From the NCBI RefSeq assembly GCF_000005505.3, contig NC_016132.3, positions 2,604,001-2,668,000 of the forward strand: a stretch of 64,000 nucleotides of DNA, read 5' to 3'. Below, one piece after another: positions 1 to 11,241 of this stretch. The translations under genes were made by a program, and so were the position numbers. Below the pieces are notes generated by a model, which was not told the DNA's origin, searched no databases, and worked only from the letters and a program-made list of their open reading frames with translations. Positions within the stretch are counted from its first letter, which is position 1, and each line of letters opens with the position of its first letter. This DNA comes from Brachypodium distachyon. Its lineage: Eukaryota; Streptophyta; Magnoliopsida; Poales; Poaceae.

Positions 1-1953
1 CTGTCAAGATCGAGGACATCGATGTACGTTTTGCTTTACCCATTCTAGTAAATCAGAGATGGTTTGTCAGGTTTTGATTTAACTAGCTAAATGTCCGTGC
101 TCCGCTACGAAATTAAGAATTTGTATTATGCATGAGTTGTTTAAATATGTGTCACTCATATTTTTAAAATTTTCTGATAAATTGGAATTTTGTCAATACT
201 ATTTTTGAAAACAACAATTATCTTGAAAGTCATGAAAACCAATCAAGCATAGTCAAAAGATCGTGATATGTATAGAATGAGTGGGAATTAGATAATTTCT
301 AGCCATTAAGGGGTAGTCTTGTTGGAGTGAACTCGCGACCACCAACTCAGATCTTTATAAGTGTTTGTGTCCCGTGTCCAAATTCACCAATGCGCTAGTG
401 TTGTGCTAATCTATTGATTCCCAAGGTCATAAGCTATAGATCATTGTATGTGATGAGCGATAAAAAGTAAAGGACTGAAGGTTTTGAGCAATTCAGGGTT
501 GTTTTGTTCTTTTTATAGGCAATGCAGGCCTAGTATCAAATAAGGTGCTGGAAACTTTGGAGCCGATCCTTGTGATTGCCTTTTTTTAGCATCACATTCC
601 CTGACAGAGTCCATGTGTTTGCATCAAGAGCTATATAACTAGTAGACATTGCTTCCCTTTTCATCTTCTGTTCATCAGGCCAGAACTGAAATTATTGGGT
701 CAATCAACCTTAGCATCCACAGCGGGATGTACAACTAAAATGACTTGATGAACCGCCTTGAATACTTCTATTTCAGTGTTGTTGGTTACCCTCCCTTCTT
801 CATTTGTAGATAGCACAAGTTCATTTTGCTCATGAACTGTAATTTGTAGAATATGCAAGATGAAATGACGGATCTGATGGACGTGAGCAACGAAATACAA
901 GAATCTCTTGGCAGAAGCTACAACATCCCTGATGATGTTGATGAGGAAGAGCTAATGGGAGGTATGGTAGCTGTATTTTCAGCTCAATGATGCTGTAAAC
1001 TTATCTGCCTTTACTGCTTTTTTGGTGGTTGGCCCTTCTCTCTGTGGCACTGTTATTCATGGGTGGTTATAGATTATCATAAATAGCTTCATATCATAAA
1101 TAGCCTAGATTTACTTCTTTGCCATCCAGGCATGTACTCTTCTTGGATATTGTCCTCTGTTTACTGTCCTCATTTCTTTTTCTTATTGAACATTGCAGAG
1201 CTGGATGCTCTGGAAGCTGATATGGAGTTCGAGTCTACTGCAGTCCCGTCGTATCTTCAACCAGACGAGGAATCTGATCTGAACCTGCCCGCTGCACCGA
1301 CTTATCCTGCAGCAGTTCCACTAAGCAGGCACCAGGTAAGTTTTCCCCGAAAAGGAGGTCAAAACCTCTGGCCTCAATCATTGTACACAGCCCTCCATTA
1401 CTAACAAAACATATCAAGTTATTACAATTTACAATAAATTCAAGCAAATAGGAAACTGATATGTGGAATAATAGCATGCTCGTATGCCACCCAAATTGGT
1501 TGAACATATCCCAAGCTACCATCTCCAATGCATGTACCATGTCACCGCACAATGCAGTTTGCACAGCATTCATAACTTGGCATGCTATTATTCCACATAT
1601 CTGGTGTCTGTTTCCTTGGGAGTGAAATGCCACGACATAATTGAATGAAAGTAGGATCTCTAAAATACACAAGTAGTCTGGGTAAAACACACTGTTTATT
1701 ATCCATTTACTAAATTTTATGACCGAGTTTTCCCGCAGCATTTGTCGTTTGTGATTTGATACCTGTTAGGTCAGGACAATGTTGCATGATGTGCTGCAGT
1801 CAATTGGCAACTAAAGAACAATATCCAATTAGTATGAACCATTGAATCAATCTGTGTAAGTTTTAATTGGCTCATGCTGCCCATGTTGTTTATCTGGTGC
1901 AGGAGGATGAGCTAGGACTGCCGGCGGTGCCTCGAGCATCACTCCGTAGCTAG
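1..1953 (+). CDS. VPS60: ESCRT-III subunit VPS60/CHMP5, 3' part
   Basis: The C-terminal part of a Snf7-family protein of the multivesicular-body pathway, which works with LIP5/VPS4 in membrane scission on endosomes. The window opens inside an exon. Visible exons are 1-23, 850-961, 1199-1335 and 1903-1953, all with GT-AG junctions and consistent phase. The first ends KIEDID, the second contains EIQESLGRSYNIP, the third ELDALEADMEFES and PSYLQPDEE, and the last ends LGLPAVPRASLRS before TAG. These match the acidic C-terminal helix and the LIP5-binding tail of plant VPS60. The N-terminal basic helices lie before the window. The last intron (1336-1902) holds a 22-bp inverted repeat. The last exon and 3' UTR are duplicated near 8.5 kb. 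The family assignment is firm; the intron ends rest on consensus and frame. Confidence 0.93.
1458..1601. repeat. Inverted repeat in VPS60 intron
   Basis: The 22 bases at 1458-1479 are the exact reverse complement of 1580-1601, with about 100 bases between them. The pair could fold into a hairpin in the pre-mRNA. It may be a small foldback element or a MITE remnant; no TA or other target duplication was identified. Confidence 0.6.
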
Positions 1954-2213
1954 AACTATTTTTTTCGCACATTGTTCTTATTAAATATTATACCTTGTTG
2001 TGATGTGAGGAAGCCTTTGGTATGTACTTGAACAATCTGCGTAAGCACTTTCTTGATGGTTATTAAGCCCTGCAATCTCTCCGGCTGTGTTCTGTTTTAT
2101 TATTACACGTGGGGATTCTGAATTGTGACAATCCGAAGAAGCAGGTTACCTTGAGCACACCAGTTTGGGATTAGTGATGTAGTCATTTTGGTTAGTTACT
2201 TACAAGGTACCGC

Positions 2214-2510
2214 ACCTGAACAGCAGAACGGTGTACAGCCCAAAGATCATATATATGCTGGTTTTCAAGAACCTGCTGAATTTGCAAAGAGGAGCAAGCG
2301 TGCTACGTGGGTGCTGGAACCCTATTATGAGTAAACATAGTAGTGCTGCTGATGGGATCAAAATTTTGATTGGGAGTTCATTCCTGCATAGGTTCATTTA
2401 CAGATGGGAGATTAGCTTGGAATTTTACAGAGATGGAAATTCTGTCTCGAACCTTTTGGTGATGTGGCATTGTGGCTTGCCTGATTGTTTTTCTCTTTCC
2501 CGTTTCTTTT
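2214..2510 (+). pseudogene. Decayed copy of the CSB/ERCC6 gene tail
   Basis: This stretch matches the last coding bases and 3' UTR of the CSB gene (about 12915-13150, minus strand), but lies on the plus strand. The shared protein trace is MLVFKNLL, then LQRGAS, then a stop at the ATTATGAGTAA equivalent. Downstream UTR blocks also match, including GGATCAAAATTTTG, TTCATTCCTGCATA and GAATTTTACAGAGATGGAA. An 11-15 base internal deletion removes the KEIAT equivalent and the frame is broken. It is a gene fragment, not a gene. Confidence 0.8.
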
Positions 2511-3035
2511 TTTGTATGGGAGAGATGGAGACTGAATAATAGTAATGTTCGGAACACATTAAGAGATGTTAAACAGTAACGTTCGAAACACATTAGCATA
2601 GATGGGCGGCAATTTGCAAAGCAAGCATTTGAGGATCGATGCTCTTTCCTCTGTGGCAACATTAATTGTTCCAAAACTAAAGTGAGTACTACAGTATCCT
2701 TAATAATAGTTGTACTCTTATTACATGTCACAGGACAATGAATAGATAAAAAAGGAGGATATCAGCCCCTAAGAAACATGAGATGCATACTTTAAGATGC
2801 CAAGTAAAAGTTTTTATCCGAGATTCATGACGAAATTAATAGCCTGGAAGCAGTCCAGTCCTCCGCCTGAAACTGAAGAAAGGAAAGAAGATTAATAAGT
2901 GAGTTTTATCTGGTGAGACAGACTTTATTGTATCAAAGAAGCCGGAAAAAACTTGAACTTAACAAGCTAGAGGTATATGAGAATGTACATACACTGAGAA
3001 TGCATGCAGGCTGGGAGCAGGAAATTTAAGATGGA
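2511..3035. other. Intergenic, NLR 3' flank
   Basis: No coding region is supported here. It holds AT-rich sequence and presumably the 3' UTR of the minus-strand NLR. Confidence 0.5.
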
Positions 3036-6000
3036 TCAGAATGTAAAACTCCGGATTTGAAGGTTTGGACGGTTGGGATGTGCGTTGGTTGCAAGCTCTA
3101 GCGCATCCTCAGCTTCAAACAAGTCCTCTTCATCGGCATCTGCGGGGTTGATACCAGCTCCCACTCTCTGAAGCGAAATGAGGTTCTCCAAGCTACCAAA
3201 CTCAAACACAAAGCTGTCATCATTGCTCTTCAACCATCCCACCTCGAGTGAATCGAACACAGGGAACTCGAGGCTCGGCATCGCTCCCAGCAGAAACCTC
3301 ACCAGCGCAGGAGTTCTCAAGTACCTCAGCTTGGGAAACAGCAATCCACCATGACGCCCACCTGTGACATCTGGGAGGAACTCCTGAAATTGAAAGGGCT
3401 CCAGAGTCAGACTAACCAGCTCTGGGAAGCTCCCAAGGATCTCCATGTCCTGTGCCTTGACAACATCCACTGCCACCAATAACCTGGTAAGATTTGGAAG
3501 AAGCGATGGGTTGATCCATGCTGGCAACATGTCAGGCTCCGTTGTTAAGCGCAGTTCACGGAGTTGTGGAGGTGGCACGTAACCTTCCCAGCCTTTGGAT
3601 CCAAAACATATATAATCGGTGAAAAGGTTTAGAATTTGGAGCTTTTGCAGTTTGCCAAGAGACTTCACCAAAGCTTTCAGCATGCTATCATCAAAGTGTG
3701 TTGCATCATTGATTGTCATATTGAGATCCCTCAGCTCTGTAAGCTTGCCCAACTCCACCACAATTTCAGGAGAACCATTGGTATACTCAAAGCTTAGCTC
3801 TTCCAATGATGTTAGGTTGCCCAGCCAATGCAACCCTCTTATTTCTTCCATGAACCTAGCCTTAAGGTTCAAGCACTTGAGTTGCCTTAGCAGACCAATG
3901 CTTTGGGGCAATTCTTTTATATATGTGCCCTCCAAGTTTAGTGTCTGCAAAAACTTAAGTTTCCCGATTTCTTCTGGGAGCTTATCGATAGGCATGCTCT
4001 GCAATCCCAGGTACCTCAACTGAATTAAACTCCCAAGATGGTCCAGATGATAACTGCCATCTCTCTTAAACGTACAGCTTTCCATAGCTAGGACACGTAA
4101 AGCTCGAAAGCGATGGCATCATACGAACATCACATGCGGTGGCATTGAATGACCTCACTTGTCGTGTGCACATGTTAGCCAGAGAGTCGCCCTGCTCTAC
4201 CTCCACGACTCTTTTGGACGGCTAACCTACGAGCTGTACTTTGACAAGATATGTGTTGATCATTAGTATCCAACATGGTTACAAAATTTTGTTCCTTTGA
4301 CAACAAACATATCATATCAAGCACCAAATCATGGACACGGCAACCAAGCACGACGCCAACGTCGTCCCTGGCCTCTATGGGTTGGATCATACTCCTATTC
4401 ACGAGCTCCATGAAGTATCTCTCTCCAATCTCATATTGCCCTATCTCTGGCTCCTCCTTGATAAAACCTTCAGCTGCCCACTTCCATATCAAAGTTTCTT
4501 TCCAGATTCTACTATCTTCTGGATATATGCTTAAATGCAACAAACAAGTAATCAGATAATAGGGTAGATCGTAATAGCTAAATAACAATATCTTTCTTGT
4601 GTTATCTACACCTTTGTTTTCTCCATGTCCAAATCCAATAGAGTCGTAGATCTTAGACCAATCCTTCCTTGGTTTACCATCTAACAAACTAGCTATCGTG
4701 AGGATAGCTAATGGTACACCACCACATTTCTGTAAAATCTTTCCAGATATCTCACCAGATTGACCAAAAGGGCATTTGCTTTTACCCTCACATAATCTTG
4801 TATAGAATAATTTTTCAGAGTTTTCAGGAGAAAGTGGTTTTAGCTGGTAAACTTCACCAGACTTTTTGCCGATGTCCAAAATACGGGTAGTCATGATTAT
4901 TCTACTTCCACAGTTACCATCCTTCAAAGCACATCTGATTATTTTGCACACTTCTACATCCCATATATCATCAATAACAATGAAGTACCTATCCACATCA
5001 GAGCGACATAGGCATTAATTTGATAATTTGAACTTGTATAGAAGCATGACAACCATCTTGAAAAGTAATAAAAAAATTGCAATATTATTCAATCTACAAC
5101 AACTTGGGGGAAACAATACAACTAAAATATTTGAAAAATGGATGTCCCTCTTAGAGTTGGGCACAAAATTAAGATTGTGAGTGAGATCTCCATATTGTCA
5201 TTCAATTATTTTGTGTTCTTCTCTTTTTCCTCACCAAAACTTTAAACAACTTTTCTTTTCTCTCCCCAAAGATGTATCTCACGAGACATAACAAGCTATC
5301 ATCTATTTTCTGCATTCAATCATTTTTTTTTTGCCACTCGGTAGTCATTTGTGACGGTGCTCAGCTAGGTTTCTTGTATTTAATTGCATAGACTAGAAGT
5401 CCTTATTTGAGCGATAAAAACGATTAAACTGGTTGTTGTGTGTACCTCTTGTTGCCAAGTAATTCATGGAGTTTCTCAATGAGCTGCTTTTCATCCAACA
5501 TCGAAGCATTGAAAATCCTGTGGCCTTCTTTGTCAAGCTCAAGGAGAATGTCCCTGAGAACTTTCTTCATGTCGGGCTTCTGACCCACTGAAACAAAAGC
5601 CTTGAGCATGAATTTCTCTTGAAGCCCGTCATGAACCACTTTGGCAACAGTTGTTTTGCCAAGCCCTCCTGATCCAACAATGGAGAGAATCTTCAGTTGC
5701 TGATCCCCATCGTCCCAATCTGCTAGTAGCTTCTTGGTTATCTCGTTCCTCGCGACATCAATGCCGACGAGCCCTTTCAGGTCATTGAACATAGCCAACA
5801 GGCGAGGGTCAACGGTCGTCGACGTGCAGGCCGCAGCTAGATTATTGGCTGTTGTGGCTGCAGCTAGATTAGCAACAGCATCATTGACCTTGTACCTGTC
5901 ACGCCTATCAGCCACCTCCTTGACGAGGATCTTCATGTCTTTGATCTTCTTTGCAATCTGATGATGAGTCTTTCCCTTGGTGAACAGGTTGCCCATCTTC

Positions 6001-6329
6001 TCCAGGAGCTGCTGCTTGGGACGGTTGCCGGCGAAGGGCTCCTCGACAGTACTGCAGCTTGTTAGGAAATTGTCAACCACATCTTCCATGGCATATGATA
6101 GCTCCCTGATCTCGTCGGCCCAGAGCTTGACCTGCTCGTCAAGCTGGTCCTGCGGCACACCGGCCACCTTGCGGAGCGCAACCTGCATGCTCGGAAGCTC
6201 TCTCAAGAGGAACTCCACATCTTTCTTCACGCTCTTTTGCAGGTTGTACTCCTTTTTCAGGAGCTTGAATAGCTTGGGGATGAGGGTGCCCATGGCCCCC
6301 GCCACCACCTGCATGGCTCGATCGATCAA
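3036..6329 (-). pseudogene. CC-NB-LRR resistance-like gene, frameshifted
   Basis: An intracellular immune receptor of the coiled-coil NLR class. Exon 1 (6329 or 6314 down to 5446) encodes an Rx-type N domain with the EDVVDNF motif and the P-loop GSGGLGKTT. An intron with donor GTACAC and acceptor GGATAG follows. The second exon starts at 4988 with YFIVIDDIWD (kinase 2), then GSRIIMTTR (RNBS-B), CGGVPLAIL (GLPL), YPEDSRI (RNBS-D) and a VHD in place of MHD. At about 4195 the frame is lost after RRLAVQK. The expected continuation (EVEQGDSLANM, then VRSFNATACD) lies in another frame, and a second shift near 4105 is needed to reach the LRR block at 4085-3036 (starting MESCTF). The LRR region has about a dozen L-rich repeats and is otherwise open. 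Two frame breaks at the linker suggest a recent pseudogene, or a truncated CC-NB protein plus a separate LRR ORF. Confidence 0.85.
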
Positions 6330-8409
6330 TCGATTATTGGTTTTGTGCTACTGACATGTGGATTTGTGGAAATGCTTTTGGATCAGAGATATATAGCTAT
6401 CCAGTGTGCACACTGATATAGATCTAGATCCAACATGAGTTTGCGTGTTGAGGGCAACACATATTTGTACTCGATTTTACAGTCAACGTTTGGGAAGCAC
6501 CACCGAAGTTTCTGGCCCATTGACATGCATGCAAGGAGTAGTATATTGAACGTAAAGACAGGCAACACATTTTAAGGGTCAACTTTGATCGCAACTAGAC
6601 CAAGAACACGCAGGTTATGTCTTACAAAATTATTACCGCCAATTTCATTTTCGAAGGAAGTTTCCAATTGTGCTAGATCAATCCCAACTTTCAAGCTAGA
6701 AAAGACTCGAAATATTTTTAGTGATTGTCAGACTGGCATGTGGGATGTGACCTTGGGACTGGTAAAAGTGGTGCCAAGACTCAAGACCACTAGACCAGCC
6801 ATGAACCTGATGCACGAAAACCTAAAGTACTTCTTCACCTAGATAGCCTCATAGTTCGTAGTTTAATGGTTAGCAAAAGTAATTGGAGAATTGTTAAACT
6901 CTGGGAGATGTCTTCATATTTTTCATCTTCAATCTAGCTTGTTGCTGCGGATTGATTAACTGTTTCTTCTTGGAAAGGTCAGTGGATTGCTCGAGTTCCA
7001 CAGCCTGGGTGCCACAACACAAGATCAAAGGAGAATCTGTCAGGGCTACCAATGCTAGCTTTCCAACACCTTTATTTCTTAATCTTCTTTCCAACTAGCT
7101 AAATATGTGTGCTTTGCTACGGAATCAAAAATATGTATTATGCATGAGTTGTTTAAATGTGTATGCCTCATGGTTTCTGATTTGTCCAAAATAAGAGTCC
7201 ATTTGATAATACTCTTCATTTGTGCAGCATCACTAGCCACTATGACATATCGCTCAAATCACCACATGAGTCAATTTCCCTTCGATATACTTCATGTGGA
7301 TTGATGGATAAGGAACCAAGCTCTTCTAATATCCTCATCCGTCAATTGTCTTTGCATATTTCATATCATACATGGCAAAAATAAATATCCCATGTATAAC
7401 CATAATTTTGTCTATTCATAAGGGCCCTTAAGCCCCATGCATCACACAAAAGAGCAGCATACTAAGCTCCATAGTGAGTGAATGGAAACGAGATGCATCA
7501 AACAATGACCACTGAAACCTGACTCTAAGTAGCAAAAGAAATCTATCACTTGGTAGTTGGTCGGCACTTGGCAATCTAATTCAGAAAAGCTAGCTTCCGC
7601 AAGCCTTTAATTCTGCTACGGTAAATGATCGAAGCTGCAAAATTAATCTAGAGGCTATGCAGCAGACAACCCTTTCTGAGATAGGCAAACTGTCTAACCA
7701 AAGCACTTTTATGGTGTTAATAAATCCCACAATTTCTCTAAGAATTGATTAGATTCAAGTCACTGTCACTACATGAAGATGGTGATGCGAGGAAAACTTT
7801 CCTGGTATCCTAAGCGCCGTCAGTGTGCGGTGCCATACCTGCAGGACGGGATGGCAGTGGGTTGTCCTCACGTCCTGAGGAACTCCCCTGATGTCCTCGG
7901 GCGAGGCCTTCAGCTACACTTCACAGATCGTCCCTCCCCGCAGCCTTGGCCTTCTGCAATCACACAAGTAAACAAGCACAATTCAACATTGAGGTTGAAA
8001 TCCTGAACCGCCCCGAACCTGATCGACGCCGACCTGGGAGAGGGCGCCGCGCGGCGGAGAGCCGGCGGAGGCGAGGGCGAGGAGGGGGGCAAGAAGACGG
8101 AGCTGGGATGGCCCCGCGCGGCGCGGCGGCAGGGCGGGGAGCGGCGGCGGCAAGGCCCTCGGCTCGGCTGCGCAGTTGGTGGCAGCGTGGTATCTTTCTC
8201 CATGCTGCCGGACTGACAATCCTGCGGTGTGTTGGTAGGACTCGTTTGATTCAGAAGAAGATTTTCATTGAAATTTCACAGCCCGTTTGGTAACCGTCGT
8301 TTGGAAATAAAATGAAATCCGCAAATAAGTGTACTCGAAGATTTGTGCAAAGTCAAACTAGATTTGCGAGATTTGTGCCAAGTCGAACTAGATTTGCTAG
8401 ATTTGTGCC
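6330..8409. other. Intergenic, no supported gene
   Basis: Short ORFs only, none recognisable. Bases 7092-7180 resemble 85-170 in the VPS60 intron (shared TATTATGCATGAGTTGTTTAAA and an ACTAGCTAAAT lead), so both may be the same dispersed repeat. Bases 7990-8200 are strongly GC-rich, with overlapping proline/arginine ORFs on both strands. This looks like a captured 5' exon or CpG-rich debris rather than a gene. Confidence 0.45.
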
Positions 8410-8708
8410 ACAATCGATTGGCAACTAAAGAATAGTGTCCAATTATAATATATGAACCATTGAATCAATCAATCATGTGTAAGAAGTTCAAGTTGGCTCA
8501 TGCTGCCTATGTTGTTTATGTGGTGCAGGAGGATGAGCTAAGACTGCCGGCGGTGCCTCGAGCATCACTCCGTAGCTAGAACTGTTTTTTTTTTCGCACC
8601 TTGTTCTTATGAAATGCTACTCTACCTTGTGTTGTCACTTGTCAATGTGGTGTGACAAATCTTTGGTTTGTACTTGAATATGGATTCTGAATTGTGACAA
8701 TTTGAGGT
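8410..8708 (+). pseudogene. Duplicate of VPS60 last exon and 3' UTR
   Basis: A second copy of the end of the VPS60 gene (compare 1798-2137). It includes the intron tail, the acceptor TGGTGCAG, a 51-base exon at 8529-8579 that still reads LPAVPRASLRS before TAG, and the start of the UTR. One residue differs (DELG is DELR here). An internal UTR segment present at 2027-2109 is missing. No upstream VPS60 exons are found before it, so it is a 3' gene fragment lying on the far side of the NLR from the parent gene. Confidence 0.88.
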
Positions 8709-8904
8709 CTGTTCATTATCATCAGGCTGTGATTACCATGCACCAAAAAGGTTTCTTTCTCGATTGCAACAGAGCTTGCGTATCCCTGTTTGAAGAACTT
8801 CCATTACCATGAACAACAACGGAACAAGCACAAGTATATTCAAGAATCAAAAATCAAAGAAGAGAGTAGATAAAATCTAAAACAGAATCAGTGTTCAAGG
8901 ACGA

Positions 8905-9933
8905 CTAATCCTCATGAGCAACGGGAGGAGCGTTGGGATCGAGGTCGAGCACGAGGAACGACCCGGCGGGACGAGCAGCAGGCTTGATAACACGGAAGGA
9001 GCACGCGAGCGCGCCGTCGACAACCATGACGGCGCCGTCATTCCCGGTTGTGCCGCAGTAGTCGGGCGCCGAGAAGACGGTGACGAGCTTCCCCGCCGCG
9101 GCGACCTCGTACCCCGCCTGCTTCTCCTCGTGCGCCCGGCACACCAACTCCACCCCGTGCCGCTCGCAGAACTCCGCCACGACGTCGGCGCCGTAGCTGC
9201 ACGACGAGACGCCCCGCCGCGGCTCGCCCCATCCCCAGTCGTCCTCGTCGGCGGCGGGGTCGGACCACAGCAGGTCGCAGAGGAGCCCCTTCTCGGGGAC
9301 CTCGACGGGCAGCGGCCGCCGGAGCGCGCGGATCTGGCCCATCGTCTCCAGCTCCGGCGACAGCCCCCCGTGCACGCAGAACATCTTCTTCTTATTCTTC
9401 CGATCTGCGACGAGGGCGGCGAGGGGGAGGCAGGCGAAGACGAGGTTGAATTCCGTCCAGCAGTCCCACCGCCCGGGGATGATAAGGCGGCGGTCGACGC
9501 ACTCCTGGTGGAAGCCGTAGGCCTTGTTGATGGCGGCGCACTCGTGGTTGCCGCGGAGGAGGAAGAAGGCGTCGGGGTGCTTGAGCTTGTACGCCAGCAG
9601 CAGGCAGACGGTCTCCACGCTCTGGGTGCCCCGGTCGACGTAGTCGCCGAGGAAGAGGTAGCGGTTGGCGGGCGACGGCGGGCCCCCGACGGCGGGGGAG
9701 AAGAGGCGGAGGAGGTCGGGGAACTGGCCGTGGATGTCGCCGCAGATGTTGATGGGGGCGGGGAGGTCGAGGAGGATCGGTTGGGCGAGGAGGAGCTGCT
9801 TCGCGGCGGCGCAGAGGGCTTTGATTTCGGCGCGGGTTACTGGGGGAGGTTTTGGGGGTGCGGAGGTGGTTGTGGTCAGGCGGTGGATTATCCCGTCGAG
9901 GTCTAGCGCCGGCGCTCCGGCATCTCCTTCCAT
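8905..9933 (-). CDS. Divergent PP1-type Ser/Thr phosphatase, intronless
   Basis: A 342-residue PPP-family phosphatase, expected to dephosphorylate Ser/Thr using two metal ions. The metal-binding and catalytic motifs are all present in order: [37 protein letters not shown] and CRAH. The start is the ATG at 9933 (MEGDAGAP); a longer frame upstream to 10041 reads through the promoter and is rejected. A TATA-like element lies at about 9981-9990. The gene is a single, very GC-rich exon, whereas plant PP1 (TOPP) genes as I recall them have introns, so it may be a retrocopy. The C-terminal part diverges: the usual SAPNYCGEFDN is [11 protein letters not shown], and the segment after CRAH reads EEKQAGYE instead of QVVEDGYE. 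These loops shape inhibitor and substrate binding in PP1. Activity is likely but specificity is uncertain. Confidence 0.9.
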   Translation of the reverse strand: MEGDAGAPALDLDGIIHRLTTTTSAPPKPPPVTRAEIKALCAAAKQLLLAQPILLDLPAPINICGDIHGQFPDLLRLFSPAVGGPPSPANRYLFLGDYVDRGTQSVETVCLLLAYKLKHPDAFFLLRGNHECAAINKAYGFHQECVDRRLIIPGRWDCWTEFNLVFACLPLAALVADRKNKKKMFCVHGGLSPELETMGQIRALRRPLPVEVPEKGLLCDLLWSDPAADEDDWGWGEPRRGVSSCSYGADVVAEFCERHGVELVCRAHEEKQAGYEVAAAGKLVTVFSAPDYCGTTGNDGAVMVVDGALACSFRVIKPAARPAGSFLVLDLDPNAPPVAHED

Positions 9934-9979
9934 GATCGATCGATTTCGTGTTATTTTGTTGATAGAATCGATCGTCGGG

Positions 9980-9990
9980 TCATATATAAC
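9980..9990 (-). promoter_or_regulatory. TATA box of PP1-like gene
   Basis: On the minus strand the sequence reads GTTATATATGAC, about 50 bases upstream of the ATG at 9933. This implies a very short 5' UTR. Confidence 0.5.
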
Positions 9991-10040
9991 GGCGGAGTCC
10001 AACTCCCACACGACTCGGAATTGAATTAAATTGAATTTCA

Positions 10041-10900
10041 CAGGTTTTTACCTGCATTTGCCGTCGCTCCGCTCGTTTGGGTTCTTCGTGCAAGTCCGGA
10101 CGGTAGTTTGGCCTTCTCGGGTACACCCCTGCCAGTTTGACGGGCAGTAGCAGGATTTCTATCCTGTTTTTAGGGGTTGGAGGAAAAAAACGTCTTCAAC
10201 GGGGTTACTATTCAGGTCCCTATTATAGAGAGGTCCATAGAGTTTTCCCTCGAACCCCCATTTCCAGGGACCCCAAGGGAGCCCCTGTTTCGTCCACGTC
10301 AGTCTTTCTTCTCCCTGCCTTCTTCCTCGCGTGTCCTATCCCCGCACCCCATGCCGCGGCTCTGCCCCACCGGAGTTCCGCGCCGCCGGCCAGCCCTGTC
10401 CCTGCCTTCTTCCTTGCGCCGTCGGCCGTCGCCGCTGGTTTGCGAGCTGCTCCCGGGCCGCCGCTCGCCCGAGCGCCGTGCACAGCCGCGCGTCCCCTCC
10501 TTCTCTCCTCCGTCAACGGCAGGCCGCCGCCGCGCTCCTGCATGTTTCTTCCAGCCGCCGCCTATCCTCTCCGCGCGTGGCCCGTCGTCAGTCCCCTCTG
10601 CCGCATCCAGCCGCCGCCTATCCTCTCCGCGCGCGGCCCTCCGTCTCCAGTTGCCGCCAATCGATCCCCTCCCATCCAGCCGGCACGCTCCGCCGCCAAC
10701 GCGGGCCTTGACCCCGAAGGTCGCCCCGCCGCCCCATCCCCATCTCCAACGCCGTCCCATCCGCATCTCCCGCGCCGCCGTCCGTCTCGAGGAGAAGAAA
10801 GAGTCCGGTGGAGAAGAAAGGGAAAAAAGAAAAGGAAAAAGAATAAAAGACATGTCACTGACATATGGGGCTACTGATTTACCTTAATTTCTTTCTTTTC
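10041..10900. other. GC-rich low-complexity tract
   Basis: From about 10290 to 10800 the sequence is C-rich with CCGCCG, CTTCC and TCCTC repeats. Long ORFs exist in five frames on both strands, all rich in Pro, Arg, Ser and Ala, with no recognisable domain. The motif CCGCCGCCTATCCTCTCCGCG recurs near 10555 and 10612, a short tandem duplication. It is probably transposon-related or an untranslated leader, and no gene is called. Confidence 0.4.
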
Positions 10901-10965
10901 GCTGGTGATTCCATGCCGAAAGCACCGGACACGGTGCCATTAATTAACCAAGTGCCACTTATATA

Positions 10966-11128
10966 CTCCGTCCGTTCCGTGTATAGATTTTTCTCATTTG
11001 TTTCACAATCCAGTCAATAAACATTCACATCCATTTATTATTAACCTAATATGAGTGGTAAGACATTAAAAACGAAAGCCGTCTTAATCCAAGTGCACAA
11101 ATCTAAATGTATTTTGAAACGGAGAAAG
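10966..11128. mobile_element. Stowaway-type MITE
   Basis: The ends are CTCCGTCCGTTCCGTGTATA and its imperfect reverse complement (TTTTGAAACGGAGAAAG), flanked by TA on both sides. Size and termini fit Stowaway, a non-autonomous Tc1/mariner element. Confidence 0.75.
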
Positions 11129-11241
11129 TATGTACCAGCACGATCAACAATACACAAGCTAGCTATCACATGGAGATTAATAAAATGGGTCGATGGTGAT
11201 TTCCTTCTTGCGTTGATCGATCTGTTTAATTTACTCTTCCA

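Noticed and set aside
1235..1741. 168-codon minus-strand frame
   Set aside because: Lies across VPS60 exon 3 and the inverted repeat in its intron; no recognisable protein.
7910..8293. Overlapping frames at the GC-rich patch near 8.1 kb
   Set aside because: No domain, several mutually exclusive frames, no flanking exons; possibly captured 5' sequence but not supportable as a gene.
8914..9906. 330-codon plus-strand frame opposite the PP1-like gene
   Set aside because: Shadow of a GC-rich exon; the minus strand carries all phosphatase motifs.
10137..10887. Long overlapping Pro/Arg/Ser-rich frames on both strands
   Set aside because: Open in almost every frame because of composition; no conserved motif, no splice structure.
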